Position numbers and translations under genes: made by a program. From contig NZ_BCQV01000033.1 in the NCBI RefSeq assembly GCF_001552255.1, positions 1 to 56,960 of the forward strand: a stretch of DNA of 56,960 nt. The letters run 5' to 3'. A model generated the notes under the pieces. It did no database searches. It was not told the origin of the DNA and saw only the letters and a program-made list of their open reading frames with translations. This document shows positions 18,353 to 27,649 of this stretch, piece after piece. Each line of letters starts with the position of its first letter. The stretch's first letter is position 1. This DNA comes from Alicyclobacillus shizuokensis NBRC 103103. Its GTDB lineage: Bacteria; Bacillota; Bacilli; Alicyclobacillales; Alicyclobacillaceae.

Positions 18353-19393
18353 CTATTGCAACGGAGTATGGCACGCCACCACGCGCCCCGATCCCATCTC
18401 TCGCAACCCAGGTTCCTCCTCGCGGCAACGCGCCTGAGCAAACGGGCACCGAGTATGGAAACGGCAGCCACTAGGCGGGTTCGCCGGCGACGGCACGTCG
18501 CCCGCCAGAACGATGCGTTCTCGCTTGCGATTCAACTCCGGCCGGGGAATAGCCGACAACAACGCCGCCGTGTACGGGTGCAGCGGCTGACGGAACAACT
18601 CGTCGGTTTCCGCGACTTCCACCATCTTACCCAGGTACATCACGCCCACCCGGTTCGAGATGTGCCGTACCACGTTCAGACCATGAGCGATGAACAAGTA
18701 GGTCAACCCCAGATCCCGCTGCAGCTTCATGAGCAGGTTCAGTACCTGGGACTGTACCGATACGTCCAAGGCCGATACCGCCTCGTCCGCGACAACAAAT
18801 TTCGGACTGAGCGCAATCGCCCGGGCAATGCCCACACGCTGCCGCTGGCCACCGGAAAACTCGTGCGGATACCGGTTGCGACGGCTCGCATCCAAACCCA
18901 CCAACCGCATCAGTTCTACAACGCGCTCGTCCCGCTCCTTCGCGCTCATGCGCTCATGCACCCGCAGCGGTTCGGCGATGATATCACGGACCAGGAAGCG
19001 CGGGTTCAGGGATCCAAACGGATCCTGAAATATAATCTGCATCTCCCGTCGCAGCCGACGCACTTCACTACCGGACATCTTGAGAACGTCGCGACCTTCA
19101 TAGAATACCTCGCCGCCGCTGGCTCCCTGCAGACGCAGAATGACCCGAGCCAATGTAGACTTCCCGCATCCGGACTCCCCGACAAGTCCAAACGTCTCGC
19201 CGGGTCGGATGCCAAACGACACGTCGTCCACGGCGCGAACGTGTCCCACTACGCGGTTGAGCAACCCCTTCTGAATCGGAAAGTACTTCTTCACATGCCG
19301 CGCTTCAACCAGATAGGGGACGTCTGCACCGGTGGGATAATGGGTCTCCACTGCGGTGACCGGTATGCGCCCTCTCGCAATGTGTGTGCTCAC
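18353..19393 (-). CDS. oppF: Oligopeptide ABC transporter ATPase, OppF/DppF-like
   Basis: A 346-aa cytoplasmic ATPase energising peptide import. Walker [10 protein letters not shown], signature [19 protein letters not shown], Walker [13 protein letters not shown], and the C-terminal oligopeptide-transporter extension [15 protein letters not shown] with its Cys cluster. The GTG at 19393 overlaps the oppD stop as GTGA, and AAGGGGGG stands upstream. OppF and OppD form the nucleotide-binding pair for the OppB/OppC channel encoded just upstream. Dpp or nickel-type assignments are also possible; family context alone decides. Confidence 0.93.
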   Translation of the reverse strand: MSTHIARGRIPVTAVETHYPTGADVPYLVEARHVKKYFPIQKGLLNRVVGHVRAVDDVSFGIRPGETFGLVGESGCGKSTLARVILRLQGASGGEVFYEGRDVLKMSGSEVRRLRREMQIIFQDPFGSLNPRFLVRDIIAEPLRVHERMSAKERDERVVELMRLVGLDASRRNRYPHEFSGGQRQRVGIARAIALSPKFVVADEAVSALDVSVQSQVLNLLMKLQRDLGLTYLFIAHGLNVVRHISNRVGVMYLGKMVEVAETDELFRQPLHPYTAALLSAIPRPELNRKRERIVLAGDVPSPANPPSGCRFHTRCPFAQARCREEEPGLREMGSGRVVACHTPLQ

Positions 19394-20481
19394 TTTGCCG
19401 CCCCCCTTACGGCCGTTTGTCCATCGCCTGGGGACAATTCCGCCGGCACGGCCTCGGTGGATTCGACATCCATTCCGGTGACCGCGCCGGTAACTCGGCC
19501 GGCCGCGACATCCTCCGCGTACCAGCACGCAACCTTACGCCCTTCATCCAACTTACGCAGTGGTGGTGACTCCTGCCGGCATCGATCCGTAGCGAATGGG
19601 CACCGTGGGTGAAACCGGCATCCGGAGGGCAGTCTAGCCAGGTTCGGGATGTTGCCGCGGATGGTGTACAGCTCTGTCCCACGTTCTCCTTCAAACCCAG
19701 GGATGGATTTCAAGAGTCCAATCGTATATGGATGGTGGGGGCGCTCAAAAATTTGCTCCACGGTTCCTTCTTCGACAATGATCCCGGCATACATGACCGC
19801 AATTCTATCCGCCATTTCGGCCGCCACGCCCATATCGTGCGTGATGAGCATGATCGCTGTTCCGAACTTCTGCTGTAGGTCCCGCAGCAAATCGAGAATC
19901 TGCGCCTGTACAGTCACATCCAGCGCCGTAGTCGGCTCGTCCGCAATCACGAGTTCCGGATGACAGACCAAGGCCATGGCTATGACCACTCGTTGGCACA
20001 TACCGCCAGACAACTCGTGCGGGTATTGACGCGCCCGCAGTACGGGCTCAGGAATGCCTACCAGACGCAGCATCTCCACCGCACGCGCCCACGCCGCATC
20101 CCTCGTCACTCTTTCGTGCATGCGCACAACTTCGGCGATTTGATCTCCGACCGTGAATACCGGATTGAGCGCGTTCATCGGTTCCTGAAAAATCATGGAA
20201 ATCCTCTTCCCGCGTATCCGCCGCATCTCCTTTTGGCTTTTGGTCAGCAGATTCTCGCCTTGAAACCAGACCTCACCGCCCAAGATTTGTCCTCCGTCAT
20301 ATTCTGAGAGACGCATCACCGTGAGCGATGTGACGCTCTTCCCGCTTCCCGACTCTCCGACCACACACACCGTCTGTCCTGTCTCTACCGTCAGTGAAAC
20401 GCCGTCCACTGCCTTGACGATGCCGCCTTCCGTGATGAATCCTGTACTCAGGTCCTTGATTTCGAGAAGCGTTCGCGCCAT
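19390..20481 (-). CDS. oppD: Oligopeptide ABC transporter ATPase, OppD/DppD-like
   Basis: A 363-aa ATPase, partner of OppF. Walker [10 protein letters not shown] and Walker [13 protein letters not shown] are normal. The signature reads [15 protein letters not shown], whereas nearly all relatives have LSGGMRQR, so an Arg next to the signature is replaced by Cys. The Cys-rich C-terminal extension ([14 protein letters not shown]) is intact. After it comes an acidic tail of about 40 residues ([15 protein letters not shown] onward) that is longer than usual. AGAGGAGG lies 8 nt before ATG 20481, and the start codon is inside the 3' end of oppC (34-bp overlap), showing tight coupling. Confidence 0.93.
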   Translation of the reverse strand: MARTLLEIKDLSTGFITEGGIVKAVDGVSLTVETGQTVCVVGESGSGKSVTSLTVMRLSEYDGGQILGGEVWFQGENLLTKSQKEMRRIRGKRISMIFQEPMNALNPVFTVGDQIAEVVRMHERVTRDAAWARAVEMLRLVGIPEPVLRARQYPHELSGGMCQRVVIAMALVCHPELVIADEPTTALDVTVQAQILDLLRDLQQKFGTAIMLITHDMGVAAEMADRIAVMYAGIIVEEGTVEQIFERPHHPYTIGLLKSIPGFEGERGTELYTIRGNIPNLARLPSGCRFHPRCPFATDRCRQESPPLRKLDEGRKVACWYAEDVAAGRVTGAVTGMDVESTEAVPAELSPGDGQTAVRGAAK

Positions 20482-21446
20482 TGTTCCAGCCTCCTCTGCG
20501 AGATTTTCACGCGATAACGCGGGTCAAGCGCATCGCGTATGCCGTCGCCAATGAAACTGACAGACAGCACCACCAGAAGGATGCAAAGGCCGGGATACAA
20601 GGCCTCCATAGGGTTGGTCAGCATGTAGTTCTGGGCATTGCTGAGCATCAGTCCCCAACTCGCCTGAGGCGGCTGGATGCCCAGGCCCAGATACGACAAC
20701 CCGGACTCGCTGAGAATGGCCCCACCCACCATCAGCGTCGCGTTGACAATAATGGGAGCCGTGGCGTTGCGAATCAAGTGGCGCACGATTATAGCCCCGT
20801 GGCTGACGCCAATCGCGCGCGCGGCTTCGACATACTGCATCTCCCGCAACTGTAGAAACGTCCCACGCACCAACCTAGCCACACCCATCCAATTGGTCAC
20901 ACTTAAGACGAAGATCAAAATCTTAAACCCGCTGCCAAACAGCGCCATGATAAGGATGTTGAGGAACAACAGCGGAATCGAATTCATCACATCTACAAGT
21001 CGCATCAAGATGACGTCCACCCAGCCGCCGAAGTACCCGGAAACCGCACCGATGGCGGTGCCGATGAGCACCGTACAAAACGCCACCGCAAATCCGACGA
21101 CGAGCGAAATGCGCCCTCCGTACAACAGGCGCGTAAAAATGTCACGGCCTATCTCATCCGTGCCGAGCAGGTGACCATCCGCTCCGGGCGGCAGGTTGGT
21201 ATGCAACATGTCCACCTTCGCTGGGTCGTACGGCGTCAGCCAAGGCGCCAGAATTGCGGTCAAAATGAAGATCAGCAACACAATCGACCCACCGACTGCG
21301 AAGGGATTTTGCAGGAACTTGCGCAATGCGATGCGCCAAAGGTTCTGCGGACCGGAGGTTGCCTCGGTCGTGTCCACTGGCTCTGCCGCCATGGTCTCCG
21401 TCGCCATCGTCATGTCTGGATTCTCCAACGGAGGCAACTGACTCAT
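20448..21446 (-). CDS. oppC: Oligopeptide ABC transporter permease, OppC/DppC-like
   Basis: A 332-aa inner-membrane permease. A 45-residue acidic cytoplasmic N-terminus precedes the first helix (VGGSIVLLIFILTAILAPWL), followed by GADGHLLGTDEIGRDIFTRLLYG, a hallmark of OppC/DppC, and five more helices. The coupling loop EAARAIGVSHGAIIVRHLIRN is the EAA motif that docks on the ATPases. It starts within the oppB stop (ATGA overlap at 21443-21446) and overlaps oppD by 34 bp at its end. Confidence 0.94.
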   Translation of the reverse strand: MSQLPPLENPDMTMATETMAAEPVDTTEATSGPQNLWRIALRKFLQNPFAVGGSIVLLIFILTAILAPWLTPYDPAKVDMLHTNLPPGADGHLLGTDEIGRDIFTRLLYGGRISLVVGFAVAFCTVLIGTAIGAVSGYFGGWVDVILMRLVDVMNSIPLLFLNILIMALFGSGFKILIFVLSVTNWMGVARLVRGTFLQLREMQYVEAARAIGVSHGAIIVRHLIRNATAPIIVNATLMVGGAILSESGLSYLGLGIQPPQASWGLMLSNAQNYMLTNPMEALYPGLCILLVVLSVSFIGDGIRDALDPRYRVKISQRRLEQWRERFSKSRT

Positions 21447-22414
21447 ACCGACGCGCCTCCCTTCTTGCCGAGTTGGACGCGCGGATCCACCACCGCGTAT
21501 AGGATGTCCGCGAGTAGATTACCCAGCACCACCATCACAGCCGTGATGACCGTGATGGCCATCAGCACAGAGTACTCCCGCGCAAGGGCCATCTCGACAA
21601 ACTCCCGGCCCATCCCCGGCCAGTTGAACACGTTCTCGGTCAACAGCGCTCCGCCGACCAATACCGGCAAATCCAGCCCCAACACCGTGATGACCGGAAT
21701 CAAGGCATTGCGCAGCGCATGCCGGTAGATCACCCATCGCTCTGGGACCCCTTTGGCTCTCGCCGTGCGGACAAAGTCTTCGTGTAGTACCTCCAGCATG
21801 CTGGCGCGCGAGTATTTCAGATAACCAGCTAGAAACCCCAGTGCCAGCACCGTCACCGGCAGGACCATATGCCACAACAGGTTGCCGATGTCCCCTTGCT
21901 TCCCCACCGTCCACATGTCCGACAGTGGAAACCAGTTCAGTTTGAGCGAGAAATACTCCTGCAGCAGGATGCCAAACCAGAACGACGGGATGGCGAACCC
22001 CAAGTACGCAATCACGGTTGCAACGTTGTCGGATATCCCGTAGGTCTTGGTACTGTTGTAAATGCCCCAAGGAATCGCGATGATCAGTGATAAGACCCAA
22101 GCCGCCCCCATCAGAATGAGGGTGTTTCCTACCGTCGGCCAGATGATGGTGTTGATGGGGATATGATTTTTGAACGTGTAGCCAAAGTTGCCTGTCAGCA
22201 TGTCCTTTAGCCAGTGCAGGTACTGTAAGGGAAGGGGTTGGTCGAGCCCCATGTTGTGTTCCTGAATCTTCATGGCCTCCGGTGACATGCCAGGTCCCAA
22301 CAGGACATGCGTCGGGCCGCCTGGCGCGGCGTGCACGAGCGCAAACATGAACACTGTCACCAGAAAGAGTACGACAATCGACTGCAGGATCCGGCGAAGC
22401 AGGTATTCCGTCAT
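21443..22414 (-). CDS. oppB: Oligopeptide ABC transporter permease, OppB/DppB-like
   Basis: A 323-aa permease with six membrane helices. The N-terminus MTEYLLRRILQSIVVLFLVT is typical, and the large periplasmic loop after helix 1 with MGLDQPLPLQYLHWL is the OppB/DppB signature. EAA-type coupling loop: VRTARAKGVPERWVIYRHALRNALIPV. ATG 22414 is 8 nt after AGGAGG; a TTG one codon earlier is less well placed. A strong hairpin separates it from the binding-protein gene upstream, so permease levels are probably lower than binding-protein levels. Confidence 0.94.
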   Translation of the reverse strand: MTEYLLRRILQSIVVLFLVTVFMFALVHAAPGGPTHVLLGPGMSPEAMKIQEHNMGLDQPLPLQYLHWLKDMLTGNFGYTFKNHIPINTIIWPTVGNTLILMGAAWVLSLIIAIPWGIYNSTKTYGISDNVATVIAYLGFAIPSFWFGILLQEYFSLKLNWFPLSDMWTVGKQGDIGNLLWHMVLPVTVLALGFLAGYLKYSRASMLEVLHEDFVRTARAKGVPERWVIYRHALRNALIPVITVLGLDLPVLVGGALLTENVFNWPGMGREFVEMALAREYSVLMAITVITAVMVVLGNLLADILYAVVDPRVQLGKKGGASV

Positions 22415-22431
22415 CAATATATCCTCCTACA

Positions 22432-22465
22432 GACAGGGAAGGGATGATCCCATCCCTTCCCTGTC
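22432..22465 (-). terminator. Perfect 15-bp hairpin between binding-protein gene and oppB
   Basis: GACAGGGAAGGGATG pairs perfectly with CATCCCTTCCCTGTC around a 4-nt ATCC loop. It lies 22 bp past the lipoprotein stop and ends just before the oppB ribosome site. No U-run follows, so it more likely protects the 3' end of an abundant binding-protein mRNA or partially attenuates the permease genes than ends transcription fully. Confidence 0.7.
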
Positions 22466-22487
22466 AGCGGTCGTATCCGGTCCATTA

Positions 22488-24212
22488 TTATTGATTTGAC
22501 AACCACCAAGTCTGTACGTGATATAGGTACCCATACGAGAGACCGATCTGCGGCGCGTCTTGAGACTTCCAGTGCACACGCGTGGTGTACCCGGCTGGCG
22601 CCCCGTACTGATACAGGAACACGTACGGAGGATCTTGCGAGAAGTCCTTGGCAATCTGCCCGTAAATCTGCTTGCTCTTCGTCCGGTCTATAGTGGAATA
22701 TCCGTCGACCCACAACTTGTCGGTTTCCGGATTTTTGTACCAACCCATATTCTGGCCGTTGGGCGGAAAATACTTCGAACTGTAGATGGATTCCTGGTCA
22801 GGATCCGGTGTATTGATTGCCCATGACAGCAAGACCGCCTGGAATTTTCCGGGATTCAGGTTCTGATCCACCCAGGCTGAGAAGTCGATCCCCTTCGGCT
22901 GGCAGTCAATCCCGACCGCTTTCAGTTCCTGCTGAATGATGGACGCGACCTGCTCACGACGAGTGTTGCCGGCATTGTACTGCAGCTCAAACGAGAACTT
23001 GTGCCCGTCCTTCTCCAGGATGCCGTCCGATCCTTTCTTCCAGCCCGCCTCTTTGAGCAGCTGCTTCGCCTTCGCCGGGTCATAGGTGAAGTTGGTGGCT
23101 TGGTCATTCACGTCGTACCAAGTGTTAGGCAGGAACGGTGAATTCATGAGCGTCCCCGTGCCCTTGAGAATATCCTTCACCATCGCCTTACGGTCAAGGG
23201 CATAGTAGATAGCCTGGCGCGTCTTAGGGTCAGTGAACGGGTCAAAGTCGCCCGGAAAATTGCTGGCCTTGAAGTTGAATGCCAGAAATTCGTACTGCGG
23301 CCCCGGCTTGTTGATGACCCGGTTGTTCTTGCTGTTTTGCACCGCGCTCAACTGTTCCACGGGAATGGCCGAATCGACGTCGATATCCCCTTTGATCAAC
23401 GCCTGGGTCTCTGTGTTCTGATCAGCATAGATTTTATAGATGATCTTGTCGATGTGTGGCTTCGGCCCCCAATAGTTGGGGTTGCGGTCAAATTCGAGGT
23501 ACTGTTTTTGCTTCCACGTCTTCCACACCCACGGCCCGTCCGTCACCGTCTTACTCGGGTCCGTGCCGTAGGCATACTTTTGCAGCTTACTGGGTTCGAC
23601 ATCCTTCAGGACATGTTCCGGGACTGGCTGCAGTATCGCAAGTGCGTCGGCGAACGGGGCATAGACCTGTTTCAGAGTAATCTGGATTGTGTGATCGTCT
23701 ATCTTCTTCATGGTCTTGATCTTGTCGTATTGACTGATACCCGGAGACCCAGCCTTTGGATTTATAATAGTCTTGAGGGTAAAGATAATGTCGTCGGCAG
23801 TCAGTGGCTTGCCGTCACTCCACTTTGCATTCGGTTTGAGCTTGATAGTGTACGTCTTCCCATCGTCGCTTATTTGAGGCGGAGCAGCAGCAAGATCCCA
23901 CGGTTTCACAACAATGTTGCCCTGCGGATCGAAATCATACAGGTACGCGAAAGTGAATTGCGCAGCATCCCCGGACGCGGTGTCGGCGATGTAGATTGGA
24001 TCGAGCGTCACGATGTCCGAAAAGGTTCCATACGTCAGCGTACCGCCATTCACCGGTTTGCCCGACGATGCGGTCTGCGTGCCCGACTTGTTACCGGTAG
24101 AATTATTGCTCCCGTTTGCCCCGCTTCCGCTGCTGCCGCAGCCTGCCGCCACGAGAGCCAACGAGACAGCGGTCGCAACCGTCGCCATTGAGGCTTTTGA
24201 GACTTTCTTCAT
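22488..24212 (-). CDS. oppA: Oligopeptide-type ABC binding lipoprotein, first gene of the opp operon
   Basis: A 574-aa SBP_bac_5 lipoprotein. Signal MKKVSKASMATVATAVSLAL, lipobox VAAGC (Cys25), then a Ser/Gly/Asn tether. The mature domain carries GTLTYGTFSDIVTLDPIYI, AKWSDGKPLTADDIIFTL and RQAIYYALDRKAMVKDIL. AAGGGGG lies 8 nt before the ATG. It heads the run oppA-B-C-D-F and has a good sigma-A promoter about 170 bp upstream. It is closely related to the protein at 16491-18185, implying duplication of the binding gene to both ends of the operon; this copy looks less GC-rich. The ligand is presumed to be a peptide. Confidence 0.93.
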   Translation of the reverse strand: MKKVSKASMATVATAVSLALVAAGCGSSGSGANGSNNSTGNKSGTQTASSGKPVNGGTLTYGTFSDIVTLDPIYIADTASGDAAQFTFAYLYDFDPQGNIVVKPWDLAAAPPQISDDGKTYTIKLKPNAKWSDGKPLTADDIIFTLKTIINPKAGSPGISQYDKIKTMKKIDDHTIQITLKQVYAPFADALAILQPVPEHVLKDVEPSKLQKYAYGTDPSKTVTDGPWVWKTWKQKQYLEFDRNPNYWGPKPHIDKIIYKIYADQNTETQALIKGDIDVDSAIPVEQLSAVQNSKNNRVINKPGPQYEFLAFNFKASNFPGDFDPFTDPKTRQAIYYALDRKAMVKDILKGTGTLMNSPFLPNTWYDVNDQATNFTYDPAKAKQLLKEAGWKKGSDGILEKDGHKFSFELQYNAGNTRREQVASIIQQELKAVGIDCQPKGIDFSAWVDQNLNPGKFQAVLLSWAINTPDPDQESIYSSKYFPPNGQNMGWYKNPETDKLWVDGYSTIDRTKSKQIYGQIAKDFSQDPPYVFLYQYGAPAGYTTRVHWKSQDAPQIGLSYGYLYHVQTWWLSNQ

Positions 24213-24381
24213 GCCTTTAACCCCCTTAGGAAAGAGTATGATTCAACCGCCCGGACGCCCTGACCAGCCAATGGCGACTTTATACGGGTCAGTCACCGAT
24301 GCGTTGAATGCCGGCCGCTACCCGCCAGCCACACGCGACAGAAAACCCATCTACTCTAATCTCGAAATAATATTCAGAGCA

Positions 24382-24410
24382 ATTGTACCGTCGCCCACCC
24401 AACCTGTAAA
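24382..24410 (-). promoter_or_regulatory. Sigma-A promoter of the opp operon; rest of the 24213-24778 gap
   Basis: On the minus strand TTTACA (24410-24405), a 17-nt spacer and TACAAT (24387-24382) match sigma-A with 5/6 bases in each box. This leaves a leader of roughly 160 nt before the lipoprotein gene. A weaker candidate (TTGATT, 18 nt, TACACT) lies about 60 bp further upstream in the A+T-rich stretch at 24420-24560. I see no gene in the 566-bp gap, which separates the divergent opp operon and two-component genes. Confidence 0.65.
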
Positions 24411-24691
24411 GTAGACGGACGATGATTTCTTTCAGCAGAGTGTACAAGGAGTTAACCAATAAAATCAAGTCTATTCTATTTTAGAAAATACCTCTTTCAT
24501 AACCCAAAATATAGAAAGGCAAGCGTGGAGAATAATGATAATGCAGTGAAATGCGAACTTGAAGCTTGCATTCTCATCCGTTCTGAAATGTATCCCGCAG
24601 CCGCGCTCCCGCACGAATGCGCGATGGCGCTTTAACGGATCGCAGATGAATGACAGAAGATTCAATCTCTGCATCCGCCGGTGACGGCTGG

Positions 24692-24697
24692 TATACT
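24692..24697 (+). promoter_or_regulatory. Candidate extended -10 promoter for the response-regulator gene
   Basis: TATACT preceded by TGG (TGGTATACT) forms an extended -10 element 80 bp before the response-regulator start. No good -35 is present at the right distance, which is tolerated with extended -10 promoters. Confidence 0.4.
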
Positions 24698-24778
24698 GAG
24701 AACAGCAACCCATGCACATGCGCTAGGAGGCGCCGGGACGCTCCCGCCGACCGTACTCTCATCGCCGGAGGTGACAAC

Positions 24779-25456
24779 ATGCGCATCCTCCTTGTCGAAG
24801 ACGAAAAGCGCCTGGCGGCGGCGCTACTTCAGTTGTTCAAAGAGCACCACTACGCGGCCGATGTCGCCTACGACGGCATCACCGGGTGGGACCTGGCAAG
24901 CACGAACAGCTATGACATCCTCGTCCTGGACGTGATGCTGCCCGAGATGAGCGGATTGGAGATTGTTCGTCAGGTGCGCGCACAGAAGCTGGACGTGCCC
25001 ATTTTGTTGTTGACGGCCCGCGACGCGGTCAGCGACCGGGTAGCCGGGCTGGACGCAGGCGCCGATGATTATCTCGTCAAACCCTTTGCTAACGAGGAAC
25101 TGCTGGCTCGCATTCGCGCCCTGGCTCGTCGTCCGGCCGCTCTGGTTGGCACGGACGCCATCGCCGCCGGGCCGTTTCGGATAGACTTGGGGAGCCGCGA
25201 GGCGACGCGGGATGGACAGCCGCTCAACTTGACCGCCAAAGAATTCCAATTACTGGAACTGTTCATTCGCAACCATGGGAAAGTCCTGGCCAAGGACCTC
25301 ATTTTGGACCGGATTTGGGGTCCGGATGCAGACGTTATCGCCAATGCAGTGGAAAACTACGTTCACTTCCTGCGCAAGAAGATTGACCAGCCGGGACAGC
25401 CTTCCTATATTGAGACGGTGCGCGGCGTGGGCTATGTCTTTAAAATCCCTGAATGA
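24779..25456 (+). CDS. OmpR/PhoB-family response regulator
   Basis: A 225-aa two-component regulator. Receiver domain, residues 1-115: acidic pair in LLVEDEKRL, phospho-acceptor Asp in DILVLDVMLPEMSG, LLTARD, and the switch Lys in DDYLVKPF. The C-terminal winged helix, from about 128, has LTAKEFQLLELFIRNHGKVLAKD and VENYVHFLRKKID. The ATG at 24779 follows GGAGGTGA by about 5 nt. The kinase gene starts 15 bp downstream, so the two form an operon. Most OmpR regulators of this kind respond to envelope or ion stress; the signal here cannot be read from sequence. Confidence 0.96.
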   Translation: MRILLVEDEKRLAAALLQLFKEHHYAADVAYDGITGWDLASTNSYDILVLDVMLPEMSGLEIVRQVRAQKLDVPILLLTARDAVSDRVAGLDAGADDYLVKPFANEELLARIRALARRPAALVGTDAIAAGPFRIDLGSREATRDGQPLNLTAKEFQLLELFIRNHGKVLAKDLILDRIWGPDADVIANAVENYVHFLRKKIDQPGQPSYIETVRGVGYVFKIPE

Positions 25457-25471
25457 CAAGGACGAGTTCCT

Positions 25472-26728
25472 GTGTTCAATCGCGTTCGATTGCAACTGAC
25501 CGCTCTCACTGTCACCCTGTTTGCGGTCCTCTACGCGCTCTCCGCGTACGCCATCTTTTCCATCGTGCATCGCGCGGTGCTGCGCAATGTGGATTCCCAG
25601 CTGGTGTACACCATCCACCAGTTCGAGGGCAATCCGAACCGCATGGCGGCCCTTCCTCCCAACACCTACTGCATCGTACGCGAGGGGCCCCTGGTGAACA
25701 CCAACGCCAGCTATCAGCTCGTCGCCTTCCTGCAAAACTGGCTGCAGAACCAGGACCCCGATGAGCCCATCGTGGCGGACATGCACGGGCCTAATGAAAC
25801 CATGTACCGAGTCTACTACCAACCGTTGCTCAACGCGGGCGGCCAGGTCTTCTACATTCTCCTGGCCCAGAACGTCAACCGCGAATGGGCGGTGCTGGAC
25901 CAGCTGCGAGCCGTGCTTTGGTGGGTCGGCGCCAGCGGCGCGCTGGCGGCGGCGGTGCTCGGTTTCTGGCTGGCCGCCCGTGCCCTGCTGCCCATTCGCA
26001 AGGCGTATCAGCGTCAGACCGAGTTTGTCGCCGACGCCTCGCACGAATTGCGCACACCGTTGGCGGTGATACAGTCCAACCTGGATATTGTCCTCAACCA
26101 CAGCGACCAATCGGTGATCGACAACCTGGAATGGATTCAAAACGCCCGCAGCGAGGCCCGACGTCTCGCCAAACTGGTGGAGGACCTGCTGACCTTGGCC
26201 CGCCAGGACGCCGACAAGGCCTTGCTGCACCGCGACAGGGTGGACGCCAATGCGCTCGTGCACCGTCTCGTTGAATTGTTCCTGCCCCTGGCCGACGCCC
26301 GAAACGTGCGTTTGTCCGCCGACGTGGAGCCCGGAGTCACAGTCCTGGGAGATGGGGACCGATTGCACCAGTTGTTCGTCATCCTGATTGACAACGCCAT
26401 CAAGTACAACCGTCCCGGTGGACAGGTTTCGGTGCGCGTCCGCACGAGCCGAAACTGGGCGCTGTTTCATGTCGAAGATACCGGCATCGGCATCCCGGCA
26501 GCAGACCTGCCCAGGGTATTCGAACGCTTTTTCCGGGCCGATCCCGCCCGTCAGCACGAGGAGACGACCGGCGCCGGGCTCGGTCTGTCCATGGCGCAGT
26601 GGATTGTCGAGGCCCACAAGGGACGGATTCGGGTGGATAGTGTGGAAGGCCAAGGCACCACGGTCAGTGTGCAGCTGCCGCTCGCCGCGCGAGGAAACGA
26701 CGCCGCGGCCAAGGGCGCGCACGGCTGA
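25472..26728 (+). CDS. Membrane sensor histidine kinase, partner of the preceding regulator
   Basis: A 418-aa kinase. Membrane helix 1 is at residues 8-30, followed by an extracytoplasmic sensor loop of about 120 residues and helix 2 at about 150-172. The phospho-acceptor His lies in DASHELRTPLAVIQSNLD only about 20 residues after helix 2, so there is no room for a HAMP linker; this directly coupled layout is less common. ATPase domain: N box LIDNAIKYN, G1 VEDTGIGIP, F box FERFFRADP, G2 GAGLGLSMAQWIVEAHKG. The GTG at 25472 is used. It is unrelated to the KinB-like kinase at 31.6 kb. The signal is unknown. Confidence 0.94.
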   Translation: MFNRVRLQLTALTVTLFAVLYALSAYAIFSIVHRAVLRNVDSQLVYTIHQFEGNPNRMAALPPNTYCIVREGPLVNTNASYQLVAFLQNWLQNQDPDEPIVADMHGPNETMYRVYYQPLLNAGGQVFYILLAQNVNREWAVLDQLRAVLWWVGASGALAAAVLGFWLAARALLPIRKAYQRQTEFVADASHELRTPLAVIQSNLDIVLNHSDQSVIDNLEWIQNARSEARRLAKLVEDLLTLARQDADKALLHRDRVDANALVHRLVELFLPLADARNVRLSADVEPGVTVLGDGDRLHQLFVILIDNAIKYNRPGGQVSVRVRTSRNWALFHVEDTGIGIPAADLPRVFERFFRADPARQHEETTGAGLGLSMAQWIVEAHKGRIRVDSVEGQGTTVSVQLPLAARGNDAAAKGAHG

Positions 26729-26743
26729 TCCCCCGCGCCACGC

Positions 26744-27520
26744 TCACACCTGGTACAGGCGGCGGATGACCTCGGCCAGCTCCAGCGCCGCCGCTGCCGC
26801 GTTGGCGGCCGCATCCTCGTCCCAGCGGCGGGCCGGCAGGAGATCGCGCAGGGTCACCGCCGTATCCGGCTGCACCCGGTACTCCTGACCGGCGATGGTG
26901 TAAAACTCGTTAATCCAACCGAGCGCCGGCGCCAGGGCGATGTCCACCGTGATGCAGGCATGGACCAACACAAATCCGGGGTGTCGCGAAGCCACACCCG
27001 CCAATCCGCCCCGCCAGGCCTGTGCGGTCCCGACCAGCTTGCGCCCGCCTGCCAGCACGTTGTAGGATCCGTCGCAGTAGCTGCCAGGGAGGTCCCCCGT
27101 CGCCGCCGGGACATCGTGGTCAGCCAACCAGACCAACAGCGGCCGGCACAGCAAGCGGTAATAGGCGTCCGTCGTCGCCGCCGCGTGCGTACGCGGCAGG
27201 ATGAAAGACAGGTGCAGCACGCCATCCCCCTGCGGGACCGCGGTGCCGCCCGTCTGGCGGACAATGACGTCGAGGCCCTTCTCCCGCAGCGCCTGGGCGG
27301 CTGCCTGCCCACGGTCGCTGGCCACGTCCTTGCGACTCACCGCAATGCCTGGGTTGTGGGCGGATCGCCACAGGCGAATGAGCGGCGGTGATTCACCTTT
27401 CGCCACCGCCTGCCCCAGGTGCATCTCCAGGTCGGCGTTATACTGCCCATCCTCCAGCGCTTCGAGGAAACTGAATTCCACCGTCTCGGGCAACAAGCTG
27501 CGTTCGTCCGTTGTCCACAT
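26744..27520 (-). CDS. lipL: Octanoyl-[GcvH]:protein N-octanoyltransferase, LipL-like
   Basis: A 258-aa member of the biotin/lipoate ligase fold. VRQTGGTAVPQGDGVLHLSF is the conserved nucleotide/acyl-binding segment. GSYCDGSYNVLAGGRKLVGTAQ places a Cys at the position used for the acyl-thioester intermediate in B. subtilis LipL, which moves octanoyl groups from GcvH to other lipoyl domains. LipM and LplA ligases differ around this Cys, so LipL is the best match, though LipM is the main alternative. No gcvH is nearby. The ATG at 27520 lies behind GGGGAGGG. It is convergent with the histidine kinase gene (15 bp apart) and separated from the NlpC gene upstream by a strong terminator. Confidence 0.82.
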   Translation of the reverse strand: MWTTDERSLLPETVEFSFLEALEDGQYNADLEMHLGQAVAKGESPPLIRLWRSAHNPGIAVSRKDVASDRGQAAAQALREKGLDVIVRQTGGTAVPQGDGVLHLSFILPRTHAAATTDAYYRLLCRPLLVWLADHDVPAATGDLPGSYCDGSYNVLAGGRKLVGTAQAWRGGLAGVASRHPGFVLVHACITVDIALAPALGWINEFYTIAGQEYRVQPDTAVTLRDLLPARRWDEDAAANAAAAALELAEVIRRLYQV

Positions 27521-27586
27521 CCCCGCCGGCCCTCCCCATCCGTAACCATCTGCCGGCTACCACTATACCAAATCGCGCTTGATCAC

Positions 27587-27623
27587 GAAAAAACGCCCCG
27601 GCGCACCTTGAGACCGCCGGGGC
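27587..27623 (-). terminator. Rho-independent terminator of the NlpC/P60 gene
   Basis: Stem GCCCCGGCG (27603-27595 on the minus strand) pairs with CGCCGGGGC around an 11-nt loop, followed on the minus strand by a G and six U. It lies 27 bp past the stop of the LysM-NlpC gene. Confidence 0.9.
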
Positions 27624-27649
27624 TGGTAGGATTTGCGACAGCGGTGCAC

